In this document: positions 1 through 9,985 of the stretch, in pieces
Numbering within the stretch: the stretch's first letter is position 1
How the letters are laid out: every line of letters starts with the position of its first letter
Source of the DNA: an uncultured Mediterraneibacter sp.
GTDB taxonomy: Bacteria; Bacillota; Clostridia; Lachnospirales; Lachnospiraceae
DNA length: 64,000 nucleotides
Direction: 5' to 3'
Assembly: GCA_944383695.1 (NCBI GenBank)
Contig: CALWQP010000009.1
Location: forward strand, 18,878 to 82,877
Program-made: the position numbers and the translations under genes
The notes under the pieces: model-generated
Database searches by the model: none
What the model was told of the DNA's origin: nothing
Seen by the model: the letters and a program-made list of their open reading frames with translations, nothing else

Positions 1-389
1 TACTCTGCCACGGACCTGTCAAATCCTCTGATATGTCTGTACAGCCATTCGATCACATTTTTATTGACCTGCTCTACGAATGCATCAGATGGGCCTTCTT
101 CCTCTTCAAGCATATTATAGAGGTCTTTTACAACAGCCCGCAGTTTTTCATGCTCTTTCTTATGTTCCTTGATACCCGGATACCGGATGGACTCCTGAAG
201 CTTTTCCTCCTCACCGAAATGAAATTCCGTGTAGTCTGCCAGATAGTCCAGCGTCTTTACTGACACCAATTTGTCTTTGCTCGTTTCACAGCTGTCCAGA
301 AGCTTGTTGATCTTATTGATCAGCTCCTTGTGCTGTGTGTCGATCATCTCATTTCCTGTTACCAGACTTTCATCAAATTCTGCTCTCAT
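1..389 (-). CDS. Bacteriohemerythrin (3' end cut by window edge)
   Basis: Non-heme di-iron O2-binding protein, probably for oxygen sensing, storage or scavenging in an anaerobe. From the ATG at 387-389, preceded by GGAGG, 129 codons are open to the edge. The hemerythrin ligand set is visible in order: DTQHKEL (His), TEFHFGEEE (His and Glu four later), HKKEH (His pair) and HIRGFD (His then Asp five later). The family is usually about 135 residues, so only a few C-terminal residues should be missing. It has no fused sensor domain at the N-terminus, so it is a single-domain cytosolic form. Confidence 0.9.
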   Translation of the reverse strand, partial: MRAEFDESLVTGNEMIDTQHKELINKINKLLDSCETSKDKLVSVKTLDYLADYTEFHFGEEEKLQESIRYPGIKEHKKEHEKLRAVVKDLYNMLEEEEGPSDAFVEQVNKNVIEWLYRHIRGFDRSVAE

Positions 390-501
390 TGTCCATATCC
401 TCCTTCGTTTATGAAATAATAATTTTATATCATGATCAGCAAGAATGCACTCTATCCGAAACCTTGCTCTTATCTTCCGGATTTCTGTCTCTCCTGCCGA
501 T

Positions 502-1338
502 CTAGACGTCTCCATTTTTAAATTTTATGATCATCTCGTTTGTCAGGCTGTCCCTGGACGGCTCTACCGGGATGTCCTCCCGCTCAAACCACTCTGCAAG
601 GGCAAGCTCCTCCCGGTCAAGCGTGATTTCATCCTCTCCATCCAGCTCACAGTAGAAGCCCATGAGCAGCGTGTCGCTGAACGCCCACGGCTGGCTTTTA
701 TAGTAACGGATATTCCTGACTTTCAGCCCTACTTCTTCCATCACTTCTCTTGCCACTGTCTCCTCCACGGTCTCTCCGATCTCGGTAAAGCCCGCCAGAA
801 GCGCGTATTTCTTGTAGGTTCTTCCGGCATACTTTGACATGAGGATGCGGTTTCCGTCTGTCACTCCTATGATGACCGCAGGACAGATCTTCGGGAATTC
901 CGTATTATGGCATGCACTGCACCTGAGCATCCGTTCCCTGTCATCCCGCACCATCAGTTTTCCGCAGCGGCCGCAGTATTTATGGTCCTTGTACCAGTTG
1001 TAGAGCTGATATCCTGTAACGCCTGCAAATGCATGATACTGGGGGTCTGCTGTGCGGAAGATTTCCGTGTTCTCCATTGTAAAATCTGAGAGCGGCTCCC
1101 GGTTGATCTCCTGCACCAGATAATATCGTTCTTCATCAACGGAAAACAGGTATATGTAATCCTCATAAATTTCTTCATTCAGCCGCTCCAGCTCCCTGAA
1201 ACGCGGAAATACGATCCCTTCCTGTGTTTTTTTCAAAAGCACTGCACGGTCTTCATAATAGAGCGCATAGCAATCTCCGTCCGGCGGGATGGGATTATAC
1301 TGGTTGTGCAGATGCTTCGGCTGTATGTCCTGGATCAT
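502..1338 (-). CDS. nudC: NADH pyrophosphatase-type Nudix hydrolase (NudC-like)
   Basis: Hydrolyses NAD(H) to NMN(H) and AMP; family members can also decap NAD-RNA. At 278 residues it has a variable N-terminal domain, a four-Cys zinc ribbon (CGRCGKL ... CSACHN, about residues 120-145), a Nudix box ([22 protein letters not shown], split here as GFTEIGE then REVMEEVG) and the NudC-specific [10 protein letters not shown] stretch just after it. The ATG overlaps the smpB stop by 4 bases (ATGA), so it is the last gene of the secG-rnr-smpB-nudC group and probably translationally coupled. Exact substrate is inferred from the family. Confidence 0.88.
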   Translation of the reverse strand: MIQDIQPKHLHNQYNPIPPDGDCYALYYEDRAVLLKKTQEGIVFPRFRELERLNEEIYEDYIYLFSVDEERYYLVQEINREPLSDFTMENTEIFRTADPQYHAFAGVTGYQLYNWYKDHKYCGRCGKLMVRDDRERMLRCSACHNTEFPKICPAVIIGVTDGNRILMSKYAGRTYKKYALLAGFTEIGETVEETVAREVMEEVGLKVRNIRYYKSQPWAFSDTLLMGFYCELDGEDEITLDREELALAEWFEREDIPVEPSRDSLTNEMIIKFKNGDV

Positions 1339-1799
1339 CGCAGTCTCTCCTTAAATTCTCTTTGCGCTTCCCGCCTCTGGTCCTTCCTGGCAATATCATC
1401 CCGCTTGTCGTAAAGTTTCTTTCCTTTTGCAAGACCGATTTCCAGCTTCACCAGGCTTCCGCTGAAATACACCTGAAGCGGTACCACTGTAATGCCCTGC
1501 TCCTTCATCTTTCCGAAGATTTTATTGATCTCCTTTTTGTGAAGGAGCAGTTTCCTCACCCGCAGAGGGTCCTTGTTGAATATATTACCTTTCTCATAGG
1601 GTGAAATATGCATGCCATAGATATACATTTCGCCGGACTCCACCCGGATGAACGCCTCCTTAATGCTGCACTTCCCCATGCGCAGGGATTTGACTTCCGT
1701 GCCATGGAGCACGATCCCCGCCTCATATTTTTCAAGGATAAAATAATCATGATATGCTTTTTTGTTATTGGCGATCAGTTTTGTCTCTGCCTTTGCCAT
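1335..1799 (-). CDS. smpB: SsrA-binding protein SmpB
   Basis: Binds tmRNA and brings it to stalled ribosomes for trans-translation. The 154-residue protein shows the typical opening ([15 protein letters not shown]), [13 protein letters not shown] and the basic C-terminal tail that folds in the ribosomal decoding centre ([13 protein letters not shown]). It lies 10 bases after rnr and overlaps nudC. The neighbour RNase R degrades the non-stop mRNAs released by trans-translation, so the pair is functionally coherent. No ssrA RNA gene is visible in this window. Confidence 0.96.
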   Translation of the reverse strand: MAKAETKLIANNKKAYHDYFILEKYEAGIVLHGTEVKSLRMGKCSIKEAFIRVESGEMYIYGMHISPYEKGNIFNKDPLRVRKLLLHKKEINKIFGKMKEQGITVVPLQVYFSGSLVKLEIGLAKGKKLYDKRDDIARKDQRREAQREFKERLR

Positions 1800-1809
1800 A
1801 CCTCTCTCC

Positions 1810-3924
1810 TCAGTCTATGATTTCAAAATTCACTGTCCTCTGCACTTTATCCGCATCTGTCACACGCACTCTGACTGTCTGTCCGAGTTTGTACGTCTTT
1901 CCTGTATGTTCTCCCACCAGCTCATAGCTCTGCTCCGCGAACTCATAATGATCATCCCACATATCCGCCACATGCACAAGCCCTTCCACAGTATTTGGAA
2001 GCTCTACATATATCCCCCATCGGGTCACGCCTGAAATCACACCCTCGTACTCTTCCCCGATGTGCGCTCTCATATATTCAGCCTTCTTCAGCTTCACGAC
2101 CTCACGTTCCGCCTCCTCGGCAGTCCGCTCTTTCGTACTGCACTGTACAGCCGTCGCGGGAAGGATTTCCGCATAATGGGAAACTCTGTCCTCGTTCAGC
2201 CTTCCCCGCAGGTTCTCCTTGATGATCCTGTGGATCTGCAGATCCGGATATCTTCGGATCGGCGAAGTAAAATGCGTATAGTATTTCGCAGCCAGGCCAA
2301 AATGCCCTGTATTCTCGGTAGAATAGCGCGCCTGCTTCATGGAGCGCAGCGCCAGACGGCTGATCAGCGCCTCTTCCGGCGTGCCATCCACTTTTCCGAG
2401 GAGCTTCTGGATTTCCTTGGGACGCACTTCATTGCGCACATGGATATGATACCCGAAGTTGTTGATAAATGTGGAGAGCTGCCGTATTTTCTCCTCATCC
2501 GGAGTGTCATGGGTGCGGTAGAGAAAGGGCACGTCCCGCCAGAAATATTCTTCCGCCACAGTTTCATTCGCCATGAGCATAAAGTCTTCTATGATCTTTG
2601 TGGCCGCATTCCGCTCATAAGGTCTGAGTTCCAACGGTCTTCCGGTTTCGTCCAACACGATCTTCGTCTCCGGGAAATCAAAATCAATGGAGCCTCTTCT
2701 TCCTCTCCGTTCCCTCAGAATATCTGAAAGCGCCTTCATCTGCCGGAGCATGGGAACGACATCTTCATTTTGGCGGATGACATCTTCATCCCCATCCAGT
2801 ATTTTCGCCACTCCATTATAGCTCATCCTTTTGTCCACGCAGATCACTGTCTCCGCAATCTCATGGTCTATCATCTCCCCTGACGGACTGATCGTCATGA
2901 GGCAGGAAAGGGCCAGCCTGTCCTCCCCCGCATTCAGGGAGCAGATTCCGTTTGAGAGAACGTGGGGGAGCATGGGGATCACCCGGTCTGCAAGGTACAC
3001 GCTTGTCCCCCGTTCATAAGCCTCTTTGTCCAGAGCGCTTCTTTCCTGCACATAATTTGCCACATCCGCTATGTGCACGCCCAGCCGGTAATTCTCTCCT
3101 TCTCTTGTAAGCGACACGGCATCATCCAGATCTTTTGCGTCTTCGCCGTCTATGGTCACCATCTGCCAGTCCCTCAGGTCCATCCTGCCCGCTCGGTCCC
3201 CATCACTGACCGGTTTTCCCACGCGCACTGCCTGGTTGAGCACTTTCTCAGGAAATTCTGTCTTTATCCCCATGTCCATCACGATCGAGAGGATATCAGT
3301 CCCCGGATCATTGATATGTCCGATGATTTCTGCGACTCTTCCTTCCGGCTTCATATGCTCCCCGCCGTAAGAAAGCAGCTCCACCACGACCTTATGGCCT
3401 GTCATAGCGCCTGCGTCCTTTCCCGCAGGGATATAGATGTCCTTTAGATATCTCTGGTTGTCCGGGCGGACAAAGCCAAAATCTCTGCATTTCTCATACA
3501 GGCCGACTATCCGCGTCACGCTGTGGGAAAGAACGCGCACAACCTTCCCCTCCCTGCGCCGTCCGGAAGGCGCGGCGGTAATGATATATTCCACCTCATC
3601 TCCCTGGAACGCACCGCAGAGATTTTCTTCAGGAATAAACACGTCATCCCCGCCGTTCTCCGGAGACACAAAGCCGAAGCCTCTCGCATTTGCCTGAAAA
3701 ATGCCTTTTAAATGCTCTGCATGACCTCTGCTGTATTTCCCTCTTTTCGAGAGGGCGACTTTCCCTTCCTCCACAAGAGCATCCAGCACTTCTTTCAGCT
3801 CATCTCTCTGTTCTCTCGGAATCTGAAGGACAGCAGAGATTTCTTTTATCTTCATCGGCACATACAGATCATCACTGATAAAATCAAGGATGACCTTTTT
3901 TCGTTTCTCAAATGTCTGATCCAT
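1810..3924 (-). CDS. rnr: Ribonuclease R
   Basis: 3'-5' exoribonuclease of the RNB family. Domain order: N-terminal helix-turn-helix-like region, two cold-shock RNA-binding domains ([27 protein letters not shown]), the RNB catalytic domain with the [14 protein letters not shown] motif carrying the metal-binding Asp residues, and a C-terminal S1 domain ([20 protein letters not shown]). A longer open frame reaches 3978, but the ATG at 3922-3924 ([10 protein letters not shown], 704 residues) follows a GGGGAGAGGA ribosome-binding site and is chosen. It sits between secG and smpB, as in many Firmicutes. Confidence 0.95.
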   Translation of the reverse strand: MDQTFEKRKKVILDFISDDLYVPMKIKEISAVLQIPREQRDELKEVLDALVEEGKVALSKRGKYSRGHAEHLKGIFQANARGFGFVSPENGGDDVFIPEENLCGAFQGDEVEYIITAAPSGRRREGKVVRVLSHSVTRIVGLYEKCRDFGFVRPDNQRYLKDIYIPAGKDAGAMTGHKVVVELLSYGGEHMKPEGRVAEIIGHINDPGTDILSIVMDMGIKTEFPEKVLNQAVRVGKPVSDGDRAGRMDLRDWQMVTIDGEDAKDLDDAVSLTREGENYRLGVHIADVANYVQERSALDKEAYERGTSVYLADRVIPMLPHVLSNGICSLNAGEDRLALSCLMTISPSGEMIDHEIAETVICVDKRMSYNGVAKILDGDEDVIRQNEDVVPMLRQMKALSDILRERRGRRGSIDFDFPETKIVLDETGRPLELRPYERNAATKIIEDFMLMANETVAEEYFWRDVPFLYRTHDTPDEEKIRQLSTFINNFGYHIHVRNEVRPKEIQKLLGKVDGTPEEALISRLALRSMKQARYSTENTGHFGLAAKYYTHFTSPIRRYPDLQIHRIIKENLRGRLNEDRVSHYAEILPATAVQCSTKERTAEEAEREVVKLKKAEYMRAHIGEEYEGVISGVTRWGIYVELPNTVEGLVHVADMWDDHYEFAEQSYELVGEHTGKTYKLGQTVRVRVTDADKVQRTVNFEIID

Positions 3925-4007
3925 AGTCCTCTCCCCGCCGCGTACGGCTGCCTCAAATACACACAGCCATTTCCCCAAATATACACAGCCATATATAAAA
4001 ATAATAT

Positions 4008-4035
4008 AAGCACCCTATACCATTATAGAGTGCTT
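4008..4035 (-). terminator. Rho-independent terminator after secG
   Basis: On the minus strand a 12-base stem (AAGCACTCTATA paired with TATAGGGTGCTT, one wobble/mismatch, loop of four) is followed by a T/A-rich run ending in TTTTT at about 3996-4000. It sits between secG and rnr, so part of secG transcription probably stops here with read-through or a separate promoter for rnr. Confidence 0.7.
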
Positions 4036-4072
4036 ACGTTAATCATTATCTTCTGATATAGTAATTTTCATA

Positions 4073-4315
4073 CTAATTAAAGATTCCCAGATTGAGTACG
4101 ACTGCCAGTATGATAAAGAGAGCCGCCACTACCCTGGTGACTTTTACGAGAGTTCCTTCCATGGAACGCCCCTTGTTGTGTCCCCAGTATGTATCTGCCG
4201 CTCCGCTGATCGTACCGAGTCCTGCTGACTTTCCTTCCTGAAGCAGAATGATCGCGGCTAACGCAATACAGTCTATAACAAAAATGATCGTTAATACAAT
4301 CTTTAAAACATCCAT
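4073..4315 (-). CDS. secG: Preprotein translocase subunit SecG
   Basis: Small membrane subunit of the SecYEG translocon. 80 residues with two hydrophobic segments (about 4-24 and 58-77) separated by the conserved hydrophilic loop LQEGKSAGLGTISGAADTYWG. The ATG follows a strong GGGAGGTG ribosome-binding site. A good promoter lies just upstream (4346-4374), so this is the first gene of the secG-rnr-smpB-nudC group. Confidence 0.95.
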   Translation of the reverse strand: MDVLKIVLTIIFVIDCIALAAIILLQEGKSAGLGTISGAADTYWGHNKGRSMEGTLVKVTRVVAALFIILAVVLNLGIFN

Positions 4316-4345
4316 TTTAACACCTCCCGCGGATAAACCACGATT

Positions 4346-4374
4346 ATTCTAGCACAGTTGTCCATAGTTTGCAA
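4346..4374 (-). promoter_or_regulatory. Sigma-70 type promoter for secG
   Basis: Minus strand TTGCAA (-35, 4369-4374), 17-base spacer, TAGAAT (-10, 4346-4351), about 30 bases before the secG start. Seen by eye; not scored. Confidence 0.6.
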
Positions 4375-4387
4375 GACTAAAAGATAC

Positions 4388-4420
4388 CAAATCTCAAGCA
4401 AATCTCAGTCAAATTTCAAT
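4388..4420. repeat. Three tandem 11-base units at the 3' end of xpt
   Basis: CAAATCTCAAG, CAAATCTCAGT and CAAATTTCAAT follow each other without gaps. The last unit overlaps the xpt stop codon (TGA at 4416-4418), so the array could reflect slippage that moved the stop codon. Confidence 0.6.
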
Positions 4421-5075
4421 CAAGAGTCGAACTCCTGCATATGCCGCCATCTTCTGCCGGCGCGCCGGGTGCAGCGGCATTTCCGGTGGATGCTCCCTGA
4501 TCCCGGAACTGGATGTGCCCTGTCGAGGCATCCATCCCATCCACGATCGCCAGAGACTCCAGCTGGAATCCGAGATTTCTGATGATCCTTCCGCCGGACT
4601 GGAATCCTTTCTCTATGGCAATCCCAATCCCTTCTACAGTTGCTCCCGAGGACTGGACGATCTGGAGCAGGCCCTGGAGCGCGCATCCGTTTGCAAGGAA
4701 ATCATCGATGATAAGCACATGGTCGTCCGGCGACAGGAATTTCTGCGCTACGATGACATGATTGATACATTTATGGGTGAAGGATTCCACTTCTGCCACA
4801 TACATGTCTCCGTCCAGGTTGATGCTCTGGGACTTTTTCGCAAATACGACCGGGACATCAAAATGCTGAGCCACCACGCATGCGATCCCAATACCCGACG
4901 CCTCTATCGTCAGGATTTTGTTGATGGGCTTTCCCGCAAACCGCCTCTTAAACTCTGCTCCCATCTGGTCCAGCAGCTTAATATCCATCTGATGATTCAG
5001 GAAACTGTCAACCTTGAGTACATTTCCTTCTTTTACCACGCCGTCTTTCACGATACGCTCTTCCAAAAAGTTCAT
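4416..5075 (-). CDS. xpt: Xanthine phosphoribosyltransferase
   Basis: Purine salvage: converts xanthine and PRPP to XMP. The PRPP-binding loop is [11 protein letters not shown] (about residues 120-130), and [17 protein letters not shown] and [11 protein letters not shown] are typical of Xpt. The start MNFLEERI follows a GAGGAG site. At 219 residues it is about 25 longer than the usual 190-195; the extra tail is Ala/Gly/Pro-rich and ends by the small tandem repeat, so it may be a recent extension. No purine riboswitch fold was recognised upstream, where Xpt genes often have one. It is alone, between secG and tRNA-Gly on the same strand. Confidence 0.93.
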   Translation of the reverse strand: MNFLEERIVKDGVVKEGNVLKVDSFLNHQMDIKLLDQMGAEFKRRFAGKPINKILTIEASGIGIACVVAQHFDVPVVFAKKSQSINLDGDMYVAEVESFTHKCINHVIVAQKFLSPDDHVLIIDDFLANGCALQGLLQIVQSSGATVEGIGIAIEKGFQSGGRIIRNLGFQLESLAIVDGMDASTGHIQFRDQGASTGNAAAPGAPAEDGGICRSSTLD

Positions 5076-5206
5076 CCCCTGCTCTCCTCCTCTGTTTCAC
5101 TTACATTCCCTTCACAGATCACAAATGCTTCTCTCACAAGTTTTTTACAGTATAGCACATCTTTCTCCGGTCAGGCATATATTCTCTGATTTTGGATAAC
5201 AAAAAA

Positions 5207-5277
5207 AGCGGGTGATGGGAATCGAACCCACGTATCCAGCTTGGAAGGCTGGTGTTCTACCATTGAACTACACCCGC
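5207..5277 (-). tRNA. tRNA-Gly (anticodon TCC)
   Basis: The minus strand folds as a full cloverleaf: acceptor GCGGGTG/CACCCGC, anticodon stem CCAGC/GCTGG around loop CTTCCAA (anticodon TCC, reading GGA), T-arm loop GTTCGATTC, and discriminator T as usual for tRNA-Gly. The length is 71 bases and CCA is not encoded (TT follows). It stands alone between xpt and a membrane protein gene. Confidence 0.97.
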
Positions 5278-5353
5278 GTCATCTCTGACACGAATGTTAT
5301 ATTAACACATGCGCGCCAAAAATGCAAGATTTTTATTTACGGATCTTCCGGCA

Positions 5354-6691
5354 TCACTCTGTCAGCTTCAGGTTCTCATACCTTCTCTCTATAAAGGCAT
5401 CCGGAAAATACTCATCCAGCAGTTCCCCCACCGCGGTCTGCTCCGGGCTTCCCTCCTGACGCTCTGAATACCTCGCCAGCGCCAGCGCCGAGACAAGCAT
5501 ATCTGCCGCAAGCAGGACGATGAGCACCGTACAGCCGATTTTCCCCGCCCGCGCCGGCAGTTTTTCAATCCACCGGGAGAGCAGGGGATAGACCCCTTTC
5601 ATCCAGACGACCGCCGCGATCCCCCAGAAGAAACAATACAGCAGGTTGATCCTCCCTCCCAGGTTGAAAGGAATCTCACTGTAATCCCAAAACACTGTCC
5701 CAAAGGCAATTTCTGTAAACACGCTGCAGATATACTCATAAGCCCCGCCGAGCACAGTACCGAACACAAAGATAAACCGGTCGCTCCTGTCCCGGTAGCG
5801 GTACAGCATCCATGTCAGCAAGGCACACGCAAGTCCCCATACGATACTGAACGGTCCAAATACCAGGCTGCTCCTGCTCATCAGCCTTCCCGTGGTCACA
5901 AGGCAGAAGACCGTCTCCACGACATCACCCATAAATGCGCCAAGGATAAAAAGGCTGGCAAGCTTGAAAAAGCCGCACCCTTTCGCAAACCGGGCTTTCG
6001 CTTTTGTTTCTGCGCTTCCTTCCGCACCGCTCTTTTCCAGGGTTTCTTCCGGCTCCCGGGTTTCAATATTGGGGAACGCTCTGACCATTCGTCTCTGAAT
6101 ACGGCTGGTCAGGGCGTTTTCAAGGAGTTTGGACGTCCGGTGCAGTTCCTCCGTGATGTGGGTGATTCGTCCCTGCCTCTTCAGTCCAAGCACCGCGACG
6201 CCCGAGCCCACCGAGTCGATGACGAGCAGGACTCCAAACACCCACAGCAGGATCTTCCCTGGCAGCGGGGGAAGAAGTTCCAGCCCGCGGCACAGAAGCG
6301 GGTCGGATATCCGGATCATGAACACGGAACAAAGTCCCCATACAGCTGAATTTTTCAGGCACACATACCCATCGAGCTGAAACTTCTGGTCCGAGTAATC
6401 CCACCATTTCTTATGAAAGATCAGCTCCATGAGACGCCCGGTCAGGTACTCGACAAACGTGGTCACGATCATGCCTCCCAGGAACAGGAAGAAAAGGCGG
6501 TCCTCCAGTTCAGTCAGGAAAACCGCCACCGCCACCGCGCCCGCCCCATAGATCGGGCAGAGAGGACCGCTGACGAATCCCCGGTTTACAAATTTGTGCC
6601 TGTTCACCGCGGCCATTGCAACCTCGCCGCACCAGCCGACAAAAGAATAGATAAAAAAGAGCCAGAAAAGCTGATAAATATTATAAGTCAT
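5354..6691 (-). CDS. Membrane protein with two CmpB-type (ABC_trans_CmpB) domains
   Basis: 445 residues, multi-spanning. Two halves look homologous: FWLFFIYSFVGWCGEVAM ... RGFVSGPLCPIYG in the first and LGAFMGDVVETVFCLVTTG ... SSLVFGPFSIVWG in the second, each followed by FVEYLTGRLME / YEYICSVFTE and a WDYS motif. This pattern fits the family annotated as putative ABC-transporter type IV (CmpB), whose function is not established. The two domains are joined by a charged linker (about residues 190-245). No ATPase gene is adjacent, so a transport role is unproven. Confidence 0.75.
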   Translation of the reverse strand: MTYNIYQLFWLFFIYSFVGWCGEVAMAAVNRHKFVNRGFVSGPLCPIYGAGAVAVAVFLTELEDRLFFLFLGGMIVTTFVEYLTGRLMELIFHKKWWDYSDQKFQLDGYVCLKNSAVWGLCSVFMIRISDPLLCRGLELLPPLPGKILLWVFGVLLVIDSVGSGVAVLGLKRQGRITHITEELHRTSKLLENALTSRIQRRMVRAFPNIETREPEETLEKSGAEGSAETKAKARFAKGCGFFKLASLFILGAFMGDVVETVFCLVTTGRLMSRSSLVFGPFSIVWGLACALLTWMLYRYRDRSDRFIFVFGTVLGGAYEYICSVFTEIAFGTVFWDYSEIPFNLGGRINLLYCFFWGIAAVVWMKGVYPLLSRWIEKLPARAGKIGCTVLIVLLAADMLVSALALARYSERQEGSPEQTAVGELLDEYFPDAFIERRYENLKLTE

Positions 6692-6757
6692 CTGATCATC
6701 CTTTTTTGTCCATCAACAGATTTCTCTTATAGAAAATATACTGATCCCCGCGATGTT

Positions 6758-9292
6758 TTATGAGATCACATCTTTGTATTGAGTATGTGTCCGCAGAGCC
6801 TCTGTCATCTTCGCCATCTCCGACAGATCGCCCATGAGGATGACGCCGGAGAGACGATTGTTGAGGAAATAATATTTCCGGTACTGGCCTTTGCCCATAT
6901 CACGGAACTCAACTGTCTTATACAGCAGATCCGGGTTCTTTCCGTTATCTCCTGCCGCAAACAGGGCGGTATTCATGCCATGGAACGTAAGCGCCGCTGA
7001 CACTGGTTCATACTCCAGAGTCTCGCCCGCCGCGTTTGCTCCCGCAATGCGTCCCTGCTCCACAGCTTCCGGCCAGAGCGCATAGTTGACTCCCTCATAC
7101 TCCGCACAGTCTCCGCACGCATACACTCCCGGCACTCCGGTCTCCATCCTGCTGTTTACTTTCACCGCGCGTCCGGTCTCCAGTCCGATGTCCTGTGCCA
7201 GTCCGGTATTCGCGCGCACACCTGCGGAAATGATCACCATCTCTGCGGGAATCACGGTTCCGTCCGCAAGCCGGACGCCAGTCACATGTCCGTCGCCGTC
7301 GATCGCTGTGACAGAGACGCCGGTATGGATTTCTATACCGTTTTTCCGCGCAGTCTCTTTGAGGATCTCTGCTGAGCCTGTGTCAAGCTGGCGTCCCATG
7401 AGCACCGGCGCCGCCTCCAGCACCTGCACCTCAAGCCCTGCCTTTTTCAGTTCCCACGCAGCCTCAAGACCCAGGACTCCTCCGCCTATCACAACAGCCT
7501 TTGAGGAGTTCCCGATAAGCTGCTCTACTTTCTCCACATCCGACAGCCTGCGGATCGCAACGACCTCCGGCATGCCGCTTCCCTCCAGGGGCGGAATAAA
7601 GCATTCGCTTCCAAGCGCGTAAATAAGCTTTGTGAAATGCACCTTTTCTCCGCTGTCAAGAAGGACTTCCTTTTCTTTCATGTCTATTGACTGCGCCTGT
7701 TTTCCGAGCATCTGCCAGACCTTATTCTCTTCATACCAGCCCGGTCCTTCTATGGCAATCTGATCCGCGCTCAGGCCTGCCACAATGGACTTGGTCAGCA
7801 TAGGACGGTTATACGCCGGGTACGGCTCGTCAGAGATGAGAATGACCGAACCGGTCTTGTCCCTCTCTCGTATCGCTTTCGCCGCGTTAAAGCCTGCCGC
7901 GCCGTTTCCGAGGATCACATAGTATTCCTGAGTATTATTTACAAATCCGCTTTCTTCCACATCCACGGAGACAAAATTCTCTTTTCCGACTCCGCATACC
8001 GGGCAGATTTCAAGGGAAGAATCAAAAATCTCACCGCATACCAGACATTTCACCAGGCTGCGTGTGCCTTTTTTCTTCGGTTTTACCGGCTCTTTATCCT
8101 GAACGACACAGCCGAACTGGTATCCGTATTCGTAGGCGCTGACAAGATCTGCCTCAGAGGGCTTGAAGCGCACCCGGAAACCTTCCGACACCTTCATCCT
8201 GAGCTGTTTTAAGCGCTCTGTGATGTGGGGCACGCCCTCGCCGCTCCAGCCGTAGCTTCCGAACACCCCGGCATATTTCCCGCCGTGAGTGCCGGGGAAC
8301 ATGCTAAGAGTCAGATCCCATATGGGCTTCAGCGCTTCCCCGACAATGGTCGGCGTACCCATCAGGATGCCATCGGCAAAGCGGATCTCTTCATTTACCT
8401 TCTCTGCATCTGCTTCTACCATATCATAGGAGCGCACGTCCACATCGCCGCTGTCCCGCACGCCTTCCGCGATCTTCTCCGCCAGGGACTTCGTATACCC
8501 ATACGCGCTCACATAGGGGATGATAACAGTTTTCCTTGGATTCGGGTTCACAACTGTAGACCACTCTCTGTACTGCTTCATGACCTCCTTGATCCGGTCG
8601 CCTACAAGCACCGGCCCATGACCGGTACAGATCATGGAAATATCCATATCCTCCACCCGGTCCAGAGCTTTCAGCATAAAAGGCCTGAACGGTCCGATAA
8701 TACAGTCATAGTAATATTTCAGCGCGCTCTGGTAATCCGCTTCATTCTTGATCTCCGTGGACACGACCTCGGGCAGACAGTAATGCGCCCCAAAGGAATC
8801 ACAGGTAACAAGGATCTGCTCCTCCTCGATGAACGTATACATCGTGTCCGGCCAGTGCAGATTTGGCACAAACAGAAACCGGAGCGTCCGGTTCCCGATC
8901 ACCATTTTATCTCCGTCTCTTGCAGGTATCCCCACAAAATCCCGGTTTACGATCTCCTTTAAAAATCCCAGCGCGCATCCGGTCGCAACGACCTTCATCT
9001 GCGGGCTCAGTTCCAGGAGCATCTCCACACTCCCCGCATGATCCGGTTCTGTATGGCTGACTATCAGGTAATCGATTTCACGTACGTCGATGACCTCTTT
9101 TAACTTATCCAGATACTCATCAAAAAATTTTGCTTTCGCCGTCTCGAAGAGAACGGTCTTGTCCCCTGCTTTCATCACATACGAATTATAGGTCGTTCCA
9201 AACTCCGTGTACATGATGATATCGAACACTCTCAGATTTTCATCAATTACGCCTGTCCAATAAAAATTCTCTCTCAGCTTTATGCTTTTCAT
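6758..9292 (-). CDS. FprA-type flavodiiron protein fused to rubredoxin and NADH:rubredoxin oxidoreductase
   Basis: 844 residues with four modules. A metallo-beta-lactamase-like di-iron domain (about 1-245) shows HTEPDH at 80-85. A flavodoxin domain (about 255-400) begins VIIPYVSAYGYTKSLAEKI. A rubredoxin module (about 413-447) has CLVCG and CPVCG. An FAD/NAD(P)H oxidoreductase (about 455-844) has GNGAAGFNAAKAI and VIGGGVLGLEAAWEL dinucleotide-binding motifs and the VYACGDCAE FAD motif. Known flavodiiron proteins reduce O2 to water or NO to N2O using electrons from rubredoxin. Here the whole chain NADH-FAD-rubredoxin-FMN-diiron is on one polypeptide. It follows nth by about 40 bases, with a GGAGGAAATC site before the ATG. 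Confidence 0.92.
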   Translation of the reverse strand: MKSIKLRENFYWTGVIDENLRVFDIIMYTEFGTTYNSYVMKAGDKTVLFETAKAKFFDEYLDKLKEVIDVREIDYLIVSHTEPDHAGSVEMLLELSPQMKVVATGCALGFLKEIVNRDFVGIPARDGDKMVIGNRTLRFLFVPNLHWPDTMYTFIEEEQILVTCDSFGAHYCLPEVVSTEIKNEADYQSALKYYYDCIIGPFRPFMLKALDRVEDMDISMICTGHGPVLVGDRIKEVMKQYREWSTVVNPNPRKTVIIPYVSAYGYTKSLAEKIAEGVRDSGDVDVRSYDMVEADAEKVNEEIRFADGILMGTPTIVGEALKPIWDLTLSMFPGTHGGKYAGVFGSYGWSGEGVPHITERLKQLRMKVSEGFRVRFKPSEADLVSAYEYGYQFGCVVQDKEPVKPKKKGTRSLVKCLVCGEIFDSSLEICPVCGVGKENFVSVDVEESGFVNNTQEYYVILGNGAAGFNAAKAIRERDKTGSVILISDEPYPAYNRPMLTKSIVAGLSADQIAIEGPGWYEENKVWQMLGKQAQSIDMKEKEVLLDSGEKVHFTKLIYALGSECFIPPLEGSGMPEVVAIRRLSDVEKVEQLIGNSSKAVVIGGGVLGLEAAWELKKAGLEVQVLEAAPVLMGRQLDTGSAEILKETARKNGIEIHTGVSVTAIDGDGHVTGVRLADGTVIPAEMVIISAGVRANTGLAQDIGLETGRAVKVNSRMETGVPGVYACGDCAEYEGVNYALWPEAVEQGRIAGANAAGETLEYEPVSAALTFHGMNTALFAAGDNGKNPDLLYKTVEFRDMGKGQYRKYYFLNNRLSGVILMGDLSEMAKMTEALRTHTQYKDVIS

Positions 9293-9332
9293 GATTTCCT
9301 CCTATTCCTGTCAAGCCGCAAAAGAACTGCCG

Positions 9333-9968
9333 TTACACGCCGTTTTTCTTGCAGATGTCTGCAAGACAGCATTTGTCACAATAAGGCTTTGTCCTGGCTG
9401 TACACACATCCCTTCCGTGGTACACAAGTCTGTGGCAGAAGTCGCTCCCCTCCTCCGGGGGAATGATCTTCCACAGCGCCATCTCCACCTTTTTCGGCTC
9501 TTTGAGCCCATCTACCAGTCCGATCCGGTTCACCAGACGGATACAGTGGGTGTCCGTCACGATGGCCGGCTTGCCGAACACATCTCCCATGATCAGATTC
9601 GCGCTCTTTCTTCCCACGCCGGGGAGTTTTAAAAGGGCGTCAAAATCATCCGGCACTTTACCGCCGTACTCATCCCTCAGTATTTTCATACAGGCGCTGA
9701 TGTCTCTCGCTTTGCTGCGGCCGAGCCCGCACGGACGAACGATCGCTTCGATATCGTCCACATCTGCGTCAGCCAGCGCCTCCACATCCGGATATTTCTC
9801 ATACAGCCCTTCAACGACTACATTGACGCGGGCATCAGTGCACTGCGCCGCCAGCCTCACGCTGACAAGCAGTTTCCATGCCTGGTCATAATCCAGAGTA
9901 CATCCGGCATCCGGATATTCTTTTTTCAGACGCTCTATTACTTCTAATGCTCGCTGCTTCTTTGTCAT
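9333..9968 (-). CDS. nth: Endonuclease III (DNA glycosylase/AP lyase)
   Basis: Base-excision repair of oxidised pyrimidines. 211 residues with the helix-hairpin-helix LPGVGRKSANLIMG (containing the catalytic Lys) and TDTHCIRLVNR (catalytic Asp). The 4Fe-4S loop is CTARTKPYCDKCCLADIC, that is C-x7-C-x2-C-x5-C; the E. coli protein has x6 in the first gap, a small variation. It lies between rpiB and the flavodiiron fusion on the same strand. Confidence 0.95.
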   Translation of the reverse strand: MTKKQRALEVIERLKKEYPDAGCTLDYDQAWKLLVSVRLAAQCTDARVNVVVEGLYEKYPDVEALADADVDDIEAIVRPCGLGRSKARDISACMKILRDEYGGKVPDDFDALLKLPGVGRKSANLIMGDVFGKPAIVTDTHCIRLVNRIGLVDGLKEPKKVEMALWKIIPPEEGSDFCHRLVYHGRDVCTARTKPYCDKCCLADICKKNGV

Positions 9969-9985
9969 TTGTCTGTTTCCTTTCT

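Noticed and set aside
5076..5206. Purine riboswitch upstream of xpt
   Set aside because: The conserved loop sequences of the purine aptamer were not found; only a weak TATACT box is seen.
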